From contig NZ_HF536773.1 in NCBI RefSeq assembly GCF_000312665.1, positions 925,468-989,467 of the forward strand: a stretch of 64,000 nucleotides of DNA. The letters are read 5' to 3'. Source of the stretch: Rhizobium mesoamericanum STM3625. GTDB lineage: Bacteria; Pseudomonadota; Alphaproteobacteria; Rhizobiales; Rhizobiaceae. Numbering within the stretch: the first letter of the stretch is position 1; each line of letters starts with the position of its first letter. Under the pieces are notes generated by a model that saw only the letters and a list, made by a program, of their open reading frames with translations, was not told where the DNA came from and did no database searches. The position numbers were made by a program, and so were the translations under genes. Positions 58,843-64,000 of the stretch are shown here, piece by piece.

Positions 58843-59510
58843 TGGATAAGATCAAGGCAGAACCCTTCTCCTTTCCGGTAAAACACGACCAGCTCGCGCT
58901 TGTCGTTATCGACATGCAGCGCGACTTCGCCGAGCCAGGTGGCTTCGGCGCAAGTCTCGGCAATGACGTCAGCCGCATCACGAGAATCGTTCCCGACGTC
59001 AAACGCCTTATCGAGGGCTTCCGCAACGCCGGCCTCCCGATCATCCACACGATGGAATGCCACAGGCCCGATCTCTCGGATCTGCCGCCGGCTAAACGCG
59101 ACCGGGGCAATCCGACACTCAGGATCGGAGACATAGGCCCCATGGGCCGCGTTCTCATTTCGGGCGAGCCCGGCACGGCGATTTTGCCGGAGCTCGCTCC
59201 CGTTGAAGGCGAAGTTGTTATCGAAAAGCCCGGCAAGGGCGCCTTCTATGCGACTAAGCTCGGTGAGGTGCTGCAGCAGAGGGGCATCAAGCAGCTTGTC
59301 TTCGCAGGTGTGACGACTGAAGTCTGTGTTCAGACAACCATGCGAGAGGCGAACGATCGTGGCTATGAGTGCCTGCTCGCCGAAGAAGCCACGGAGAGCT
59401 ACTTCGCCGAATTCAAAGCAGCAGCCATCGCCATGATCCGAGCCCAGGGCGCAATCGTCGGCTGGACGGCTCATGTGGATGACATTCTGGAAAGCATTTC
59501 CCATGCCTGA
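58842..59510 (+). CDS. Isochorismatase-like hydrolase, triuret hydrolase candidate
   Basis: A 222-residue cysteine hydrolase from the ATG at 58842, overlapping the ATPase stop. The triad is visible: Asp in LVVIDMQRDFAEPGG, Lys in VIEKPGKGAFYATKLG, Cys in AGVTTEVCVQTTMREANDRG. It is clearly related to BiuH but diverged in the substrate region (SLGNDVSRITRIVPDVKRLI; ECHRPDLSDLPPAKRDRGNP). A specific triuret hydrolase (TrtA) is known from other bacteria and occurs near biuH, so triuret to biuret plus products is my leading hypothesis. Ureidomalonate-type or other ureido substrates are alternatives. Confidence 0.8.
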   Translation: MDKIKAEPFSFPVKHDQLALVVIDMQRDFAEPGGFGASLGNDVSRITRIVPDVKRLIEGFRNAGLPIIHTMECHRPDLSDLPPAKRDRGNPTLRIGDIGPMGRVLISGEPGTAILPELAPVEGEVVIEKPGKGAFYATKLGEVLQQRGIKQLVFAGVTTEVCVQTTMREANDRGYECLLAEEATESYFAEFKAAAIAMIRAQGAIVGWTAHVDDILESISHA

Positions 59511-59850
59511 AACCACCCGCAAATTCCTGACGTCCGGTGGCTGGAAGGAACTGGAATTCGTCCCCTTCCGCGAAATGGTGACAATACACTGGATCCGCCC
59601 CTTCGAGGGCGACCAGCCAGGCGTAGCGCTGCTGAGATACGAAGCAGGCGCCGGTGTTCCGCGCCATCGACATGAGGGGCTGGAAACCATTCTCGTACTC
59701 GATGGCGTGCAATCCGATGAAGCCGGCGATTACGGCCGCGGCAGCTACATCGTCAATGCGCCCGGTAGCGAGCACTCCGTCTGGAGTGACACCGGCTGTG
59801 TCGTGCTCATCCAATGGGATCGCCCTGTAAAGATGCTCGAAGAGAAATAG
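59503..59850 (+). CDS. ChrR-like cupin protein
   Basis: A 115-residue cupin from the ATG at 59503, overlapping the hydrolase stop by 8 bases. Metal ligands of cupin motif 1 are visible in GVPRHRHEGLETILVLDG (His, His, Glu), and motif 2 has PGSEHSVWSDTG (His). Single-domain cupins of this kind resemble the C-terminal domain of the anti-sigma factor ChrR; alone they may be enzymes or sensors. It is the last gene of the operon; its role in ureide breakdown is unknown. Confidence 0.8.
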   Translation: MPETTRKFLTSGGWKELEFVPFREMVTIHWIRPFEGDQPGVALLRYEAGAGVPRHRHEGLETILVLDGVQSDEAGDYGRGSYIVNAPGSEHSVWSDTGCVVLIQWDRPVKMLEEK

Positions 59851-60213
59851 CATGAAGCTCTAGGAGCCGACCGATTTCCAGAAGCGCTTCAGACTGCGAT
59901 TTAACCGGCGTCAGTCAAGTAACTGACACAAACACCTGAAAATCGATACTTCTGGCGTGCGCATAGTTATGGACTCGATAGCAGAGGTCAGCCCGACATC
60001 GATCAGGACGCAAGAAGGCCTGGTCTGTCGAGGTGGAGGCTAGCGACCCCTCTTGCGACAGATTACTGCCGGCGCCACACACGCGCCTAGGCAGGTCTAG
60101 GCAGCGACAGTCAAAAACCTGCCTTTCACGATCCGAAAGCTCCCCACATTGCAGGAAGACCGAAGCTCCTTCGACCATCTCCCGCCAATCGCATTGTGGC
60201 TGATACTCGACAT
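59851..60213. other. Intergenic stretch, nothing evident
   Basis: No gene or clear terminator is seen. The stretch is less GC-rich than its flanks, has several short frames without ribosome sites, and separates the biuret operon from the convergent Rrf2 gene. Confidence 0.4.
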
Positions 60214-60645
60214 CTAGCGCCCTGCCAGCGTTTTCTCGAGGATGTCCTCAACCGTCGTGACGGCTAGCTCCCTCCGCAATACGTCATCGATCGAGTCGTA
60301 GACGCTGCCGAGTGCCGCCCCTATGCCGCGTCCGACGGGGCAAGCCTGATTGGGTGTCGATGGGTGCAGGGCAAAGGGAGCGCTCTCATTCAATGCGCTG
60401 TGGACATCGCGCAACGTGATCGCATCGGCGCGCTTGGTAAGACGCCATCCGGCGTTTATGCCCCGATAGCTCTCGACAAGACCTGCCTTGGCCAAGAGCC
60501 CCAGGGTACGTCGGATCACAACGGGGTTGGTGTTGACGCTTAGTGCAATACGCTCTGATGTGACTGGATCGGATGTCCTGCGCGCGACGAGAGCCATCCA
60601 CGCAAGGATATGGGTCGCCACTGTCAGGCGGCTGTTTGCGCTCAT
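60214..60645 (-). CDS. Rrf2-family regulator without an Fe-S cysteine cluster
   Basis: A 143-residue protein with an N-terminal winged HTH (LTVATHILAWMALVARRTSD, PVVIRRTLGLLAKAGLVESY). Rrf2 members such as IscR bind an Fe-S cluster with three cysteines; here a single Cys remains (NQACPVGRG), so it probably senses by another route, as CymR/YwnA-type members do. AGGAG precedes the start. It is divergent from a quinone oxidoreductase/Old Yellow Enzyme unit and has a perfect inverted repeat at its start, so it probably represses both units. Confidence 0.88.
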   Translation of the reverse strand: MSANSRLTVATHILAWMALVARRTSDPVTSERIALSVNTNPVVIRRTLGLLAKAGLVESYRGINAGWRLTKRADAITLRDVHSALNESAPFALHPSTPNQACPVGRGIGAALGSVYDSIDDVLRRELAVTTVEDILEKTLAGR

Positions 60646-60672
60646 GCAAAACTCCTATTGACAAGCTTAAAT

Positions 60673-60689
60673 GTAACAGTAATTGTTAC
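60673..60689. promoter_or_regulatory. Candidate Rrf2 operator (perfect inverted repeat)
   Basis: GTAACAGTAATTGTTAC: six-base perfect arms and a five-base centre, 28 bases from the rrf2-type start. A related, imperfect copy (GTAACA-N5-AGTGAC) lies at 60841-60857, upstream of the divergent oxidoreductase. Confidence 0.6.
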
Positions 60690-60840
60690 GACCGTTGTTG
60701 TCAACGGCAAGCGGTCAAGTGGACCTTGGCGAGGCCCAAAGGCAGGTGGATGGAGGTATCACGGTCAGCACGTCTGGCTGCCTTTACGCTTCCGCAGAAA
60801 GAGAGGCGTTTGCCGTCTCAGCCGTTTCGCGCAGTCTGTT

Positions 60841-60857
60841 GTAACAAACATAGTGAC
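60841..60857. promoter_or_regulatory. Second, imperfect Rrf2-type operator
   Basis: GTAACA followed by five bases and AGTGAC keeps the first arm of the palindrome at 60673-60689 and four of the six bases of the second. It lies 45 bases before the oxidoreductase start. Confidence 0.4.
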
Positions 60858-60901
60858 ATCAGCTCGAATTGTTCGAGCTGAACCCGATAGGAGATCATCA
60901 G

Positions 60902-61921
60902 ATGCAAACCATGCGCGCACTCGTTGCCCACAAGGTTGGTGAACCGGCCGAAGGGCTTCGACTGGAGACCCGTCCCATTCCTGAACCTGGCGTGGGCGAG
61001 ATCCGCATCCGGGTGGAGGCAACGCCGGTTCATGCCAGCGATCTGCACATCCTGCGCGGCCGATATGGCTTCGCACCGACCTTTCCGACGGTGCTCGGGC
61101 TGGAGTCCGTCGGTGTGATCGACAAGCTCGGCGACGGTGTTACGGGCGTGGTATCCGGCCAGCGCGTCATCACGCTTGGCGTGACGGGCACGTGGCAGGA
61201 GTACATCGTCGCCGATGCGGGGCGTGTCCTCGTCGTGCCTGACGGGATTAGCCTGTCGACTGCCGCACAGATGATCATTAATCCGGTCACGGCGTTGGTT
61301 CTCGTCCAGGACGAGCTCCGAGTTCAGGCGGGCGAGTGGCTGCTGCAGACGGCGGCAGGCTCCGCCGTCGGCAAGCTGATCATCCAGCTTGGCAAGCACT
61401 TCGGTTTCAAGACGCTGAACGTCGTTCGCCGTCGTGCCGCCGTCAACGAAATCCTTGAGTTGGGCGGCACGGCGGTGATCTGCACCGAAGACGAGGACCT
61501 GTCCCATCGCGTGGCCGAGATCGCGAGTGCGCAGGGCGTCACCAAGGCGATTGACTGCGTCAGCGGCCAGGTGGGCGCGGATGTGTGCCGCGCGCTGTCT
61601 CCGGGCGGCCAGATGCTGGTCTACGGGGCGCTGGCAACGCACCGCCAGACCGACGCCGAAAAGCTGACGATCCCGCTGTTTGCCCGGTCGATGATCTATG
61701 AGACCAAGACCGTTCGCGGCTTCTGGCTCTATCGCTGGTTCACCGCGATGCCAAAGAACGAGGTTCAGTCGGCCGTCAAGCGGACGCTCGATCTCGTTTC
61801 GAACGGCACGCTCAAAGTACCCGAAGGGCAGCTATTCAAGCTCGAGAGGTTCGCCGATGCCGTAGCGCTCGCGGAAGCTCCCGCACACGGGGGCAAACCG
61901 CTGCTCGTGTTCGAAGCCTAA
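60902..61921 (+). CDS. Quinone oxidoreductase-like MDR protein
   Basis: A 339-residue zinc-less medium-chain dehydrogenase/reductase from the ATG at 60902, after AGGAG; an ATG at 60869 lies 11 codons earlier with no site. The N-terminal GroES-like domain contains PIPEPGVGEIRIRVEATPVH, and the Rossmann part has LQTAAGSAVGKLIIQLGKHFG (about 139-160), where AAGSAVG replaces the usual AASGGVG. The cysteine ligands of zinc-dependent members are absent. It probably reduces quinones or alpha,beta-unsaturated carbonyls with NADPH. It is followed by an Old Yellow Enzyme, a usual partner in electrophile defence. Confidence 0.88.
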   Translation: MQTMRALVAHKVGEPAEGLRLETRPIPEPGVGEIRIRVEATPVHASDLHILRGRYGFAPTFPTVLGLESVGVIDKLGDGVTGVVSGQRVITLGVTGTWQEYIVADAGRVLVVPDGISLSTAAQMIINPVTALVLVQDELRVQAGEWLLQTAAGSAVGKLIIQLGKHFGFKTLNVVRRRAAVNEILELGGTAVICTEDEDLSHRVAEIASAQGVTKAIDCVSGQVGADVCRALSPGGQMLVYGALATHRQTDAEKLTIPLFARSMIYETKTVRGFWLYRWFTAMPKNEVQSAVKRTLDLVSNGTLKVPEGQLFKLERFADAVALAEAPAHGGKPLLVFEA

Positions 61922-62031
61922 CAACGCCGGAACAAGACTTGACTCTGGCCGGACCAAGACCGGCCAGAACATTCCTGCCGAGGGCGCCGCTCCGGCGCTC
62001 CCACTCCACCATAGACACGAAAGGCAAACCG

Positions 62032-63102
62032 ATGGCCACACTCTTCGACCCCGTCCAGATCGGCGATCTGCAGATGAAGAACCGAATCGTCATGGCACCA
62101 CTGACCCGAATGCGCAATTTCAACGAGCGCAGCCCCGGCTCCATCAACGTGAAGCACTATGTACAGCGGGCAAGCGCAGGCCTGATCATCACAGAAGCGA
62201 CCTCGGTAACGCCGCAGGGCGTTGGCTACCCCAGCACTCCCGGCCTCTGGTCGGAAGCGCAGATCGGCGGCTGGAGGAGCGTGACCTCGGCCGTTCACGA
62301 CGCCGGCGGCCTCATCGTGCCCCAGCTCTGGCACGTCGGCCGGGTCTCCGATCCAGTCTATCATGGCGGCAGGATGCCCGTTGCCCCGAGCGCGATCGCA
62401 CCGGAGGGTCAAGTGAGTCGTCTCAATCCGAAACGCCCCTACTCGGTGCCGCGGCCACTGGAAACTGACGAGATCCCCGGCATCGTGGAGGATTTCCGAG
62501 TCGCGGCCGCCAACGCGTTGCGTGCCGGCTTCGATGGTGTGGCACTTCACGCCGCCAATGGCTACCTTTTCGACCAGTTCCTGCATGACGGCTCGAACAA
62601 GCGCACCGACCGCTATGGCGGCCCGATCGCCAACCGGGCCCGCTTTCTGATGGAAGCAGTGGACGCGCTGTTGTCCGTCTGGCCGGCGGGCCGGATCGGC
62701 GTGCACCTCAATCTAATGTCGAGCAGCCATTCGATGAGCGACACTGCCCCTCGCGCGCTCTTCGGCTATGTCGCCGAGCAGCTCAGTGCCCGCAACGTCG
62801 CCTTCATCTTCGCCCGCGAGGCGCTCGATCGTGGTGACCAGCAAATCGGCCAGGAGGTGCGACGGCTCTTCGGGGGCGCCTATATCGTCAATGAGGGTCT
62901 CACGAGGGAGCGCGCCCAACGGGCCATCGAAGCTGGCGAGGCGGATGCAGCCGGCTTCGGTCGCCTGTATATAGCCAATCCCGATCTTGTGGAGCGCTTC
63001 CAGCGTGGTGCGCCGCTCAACTCAATCAAGTCGGAGACCCTCTACACGGAGGACGAGACCGGGTATAATGACTATCCGCTGCTTGGCGAAGCCGCGGAGT
63101 AA
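62032..63102 (+). CDS. Old Yellow Enzyme / NemA-type alkene reductase
   Basis: A 356-residue FMN-dependent TIM barrel from the ATG at 62032, after AAAGG. FMN and substrate residues are visible: MAPLTRMRNFNERSPGS (about 19-35), IITEATSVTPQGVGYPSTPG, VPQLWHVGRVSD, and the active-site HAANGYLFDQFLHDGSN (His and Asn, about 175-191), then NKRTDRYGG. The enzyme reduces activated C=C bonds, nitroesters or N-ethylmaleimide. It is 110 bases downstream of the quinone oxidoreductase on the same strand and likely shares Rrf2 control. A terminator follows. Confidence 0.92.
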   Translation: MATLFDPVQIGDLQMKNRIVMAPLTRMRNFNERSPGSINVKHYVQRASAGLIITEATSVTPQGVGYPSTPGLWSEAQIGGWRSVTSAVHDAGGLIVPQLWHVGRVSDPVYHGGRMPVAPSAIAPEGQVSRLNPKRPYSVPRPLETDEIPGIVEDFRVAAANALRAGFDGVALHAANGYLFDQFLHDGSNKRTDRYGGPIANRARFLMEAVDALLSVWPAGRIGVHLNLMSSSHSMSDTAPRALFGYVAEQLSARNVAFIFAREALDRGDQQIGQEVRRLFGGAYIVNEGLTRERAQRAIEAGEADAAGFGRLYIANPDLVERFQRGAPLNSIKSETLYTEDETGYNDYPLLGEAAE

Positions 63103-63104
63103 GT

Positions 63105-63140
63105 CCCGTCCCGCCCAGGCGGGATGGGAGTGCGTGTTTT
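63105..63140 (+). terminator. Rho-independent terminator after the alkene reductase gene
   Basis: CCCGTCCCGCC (63105-63115) pairs with GGCGGGATGGG (63118-63128), eleven pairs including one G-T, and TGTTTT follows at 63135-63140. Confidence 0.6.
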
Positions 63141-63364
63141 CCCTGCCACCCCGCCAACAAGTCGGCCGAGAGCAGACAATAATCGGCACCTCTTTAGCTG
63201 GAGGCTTCCCTGGGATGAGATTCGAACCTTAGCCCCCGCTGCTTATGGGGGCAGAACACGGGACCTCGTCAATTCGCCGTCCGGCTGCAGTTGATGGGAG
63301 CAGAAACCAAAACCCCGTCACCCACTATCGCCTAGCAACCGTACTTTCGACTATACAGCAAAGC
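63141..63364. other. Convergent intergenic stretch
   Basis: A second hairpin, GCCCCC (63232-63237) with GGGGGC (63247-63252), is present without a T-run. A GATTCGAACC sequence resembles a tRNA T-arm on the minus strand, but its T-stem does not pair, so no tRNA is called. Confidence 0.4.
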
Positions 63365-64000
63365 TCACTTCAAGCCCCAGAGTCGTACCAATTCGGCTGG
63401 AGCCGAGATCTCCGCCGCGACGACGAAAGGGTCACCGGAACGTCTCGACCTTTCGGCGTCTCGCGCCTTGATTGGAAGCCCGTGTCCCAAATTCTTGATC
63501 GAATAGGATGCCAGTTTCAGGCCGTCTGAGGTCCGCCACGACTGCAACCTGCCCCACGGTTTTTCCTCGGCACGTCCACTGCTTTCGGCAATGCCCTGGA
63601 CTTCCAACCACTGCGCTATGCTGGCGAGTGCATTGCCGGGGTTCACGGTGTGGTCGTCCATGCCCTGCCAGATAGTTATCGGAGGCCACGCCTTTACCTC
63701 GGAGGAGATCTCCCTGACAGGTCGCCCCCAACCGCCGGATGGCGGTGTGGCGCCCGACTTCATCGCTCGTAGCGCCGATATCGCATCTCGTGCCGAGCCG
63801 ACGGGCATGCCGGCGATAATCGCCGCGCCTGCGAAGAGCGAGGGATAGTTCGCAAGAAGTACGGCTGTCATCGCCCCGCCTGCCGATAGTCCTGTGATAA
63901 AGATCCGTGAGCGGTCGATATGATGTTTTTCGCATGCATGTTCGATCATCTGCTTGATGGACAGGACCTCTCCACGGTCTCTGGCGACCGCGCTTGGGCG
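63365..64000 (-). CDS. PHB-depolymerase-like esterase (C-terminal part, cut by the window edge)
   Basis: The frame is open through the right edge: 211 residues are visible, starting RPSAVARDRGEVLSIKQMIE, which shows that the ATG at 63949 is internal. The nucleophile elbow is FITGLSAGGAMTAVLLANYP; the catalytic His is in NLGHGLPIK and the Asp in WQGMDDHTVNP. This matches the Esterase_phb / LpqC family of polyhydroxybutyrate depolymerases and feruloyl-esterase-like enzymes. The N-terminal signal and start lie outside. The end of the frame is convergent with the alkene reductase operon. Confidence 0.82.
   Translation of the reverse strand, partial: RPSAVARDRGEVLSIKQMIEHACEKHHIDRSRIFITGLSAGGAMTAVLLANYPSLFAGAAIIAGMPVGSARDAISALRAMKSGATPPSGGWGRPVREISSEVKAWPPITIWQGMDDHTVNPGNALASIAQWLEVQGIAESSGRAEEKPWGRLQSWRTSDGLKLASYSIKNLGHGLPIKARDAERSRRSGDPFVVAAEISAPAELVRLWGLK

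Noticed and set aside
63211..63252. tRNA-like T-arm (GATTCGAACC) next to a GCCCCC/GGGGGC hairpin, read on the minus strand
   Set aside because: The T-stem does not pair beyond one or two bases, and no acceptor or anticodon arm can be drawn. I treat it as a chance match, not as a tRNA or an att site.
1..64000. CRISPR arrays, rRNA genes, complete insertion sequences, replication origins
   Set aside because: No regularly spaced repeats, rRNA-like stretches, transposase genes or repABC-type genes were recognised anywhere in the window.

Overview
The window looks like accessory DNA of a Rhizobium-type alphaproteobacterium (Rhizobium leguminosarum/etli group). The grounds are GC-rich coding, several rhizobial small families (DUF982, XapX, a CsgH-like protein, a ROSE-type RNA thermometer), and a biuret hydrolase whose catalytic positions D36, K142 and C175 match those I recall for the R. 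leguminosarum enzyme. A decayed VirD4/TraG-type coupling-protein remnant, a hipBA module and many separate transport/catabolic operons, each with its own regulator, fit a large plasmid or accessory replicon. That placement is inference.

Layout. 1-12.2 kb is a stress and envelope region: a lipoprotein hydrolase and an MscS channel, a manganese catalase fused to a DUF892 ferritin-like domain, two Hsp20 chaperones (the first behind a ROSE-like leader), an NDUFS4-like protein, and a glycosyltransferase with an amylo-alpha-1,6-glucosidase. 12.6-14.2 kb is hipBA. 14.3-20 kb is DNA repair: LigD with an upstream small protein, a downstream protein with two HARP-like repeats and a GXWXG/DUF4334 protein, then divergent dinB. 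20.4-21.9 kb holds two curlins flanking a CsgH-like protein. 22.5-30.3 kb has DUF982 and YoaK proteins and a LysR-flanked cluster of an alpha/beta hydrolase, an amidohydrolase, XapX, an isochorismatase-like hydrolase and a ring-cleaving dioxygenase.

The core of the window is about 31.2-59.9 kb, which carries three nitrogen-scavenging modules. (i) A guanidine operon: a -24/-12 (sigma54) promoter, a guanidine-I (ykkC) riboswitch with a terminator-like hairpin, an ABC importer, two DUF1989 proteins (carboxyguanidine deiminase), a biotin-dependent guanidine/urea carboxylase and allophanate hydrolase. (ii) A LysR-controlled cluster of unknown substrate: creatininase, ABC importer, cytosine-deaminase-like amidohydrolase, FAD oxidase, flavodoxin-fold reductase and RidA. 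A conserved 35-bp inverted-repeat operator precedes both of its transcription units. (iii) A biuret operon: GntR, a BMP-family ABC importer, BiuH, a second BiuH-like hydrolase (triuret hydrolase candidate) and a cupin, with a second -24/-12 promoter overlapped by a candidate GntR operator. The guanidine and biuret routes both yield allophanate, and only one allophanate hydrolase is present, so the modules plausibly work together.

The last 4 kb carry a divergent Rrf2 / quinone oxidoreductase / Old Yellow Enzyme unit with matching operator repeats, and the 3' part of a PHB-depolymerase-like esterase that runs off the right edge.
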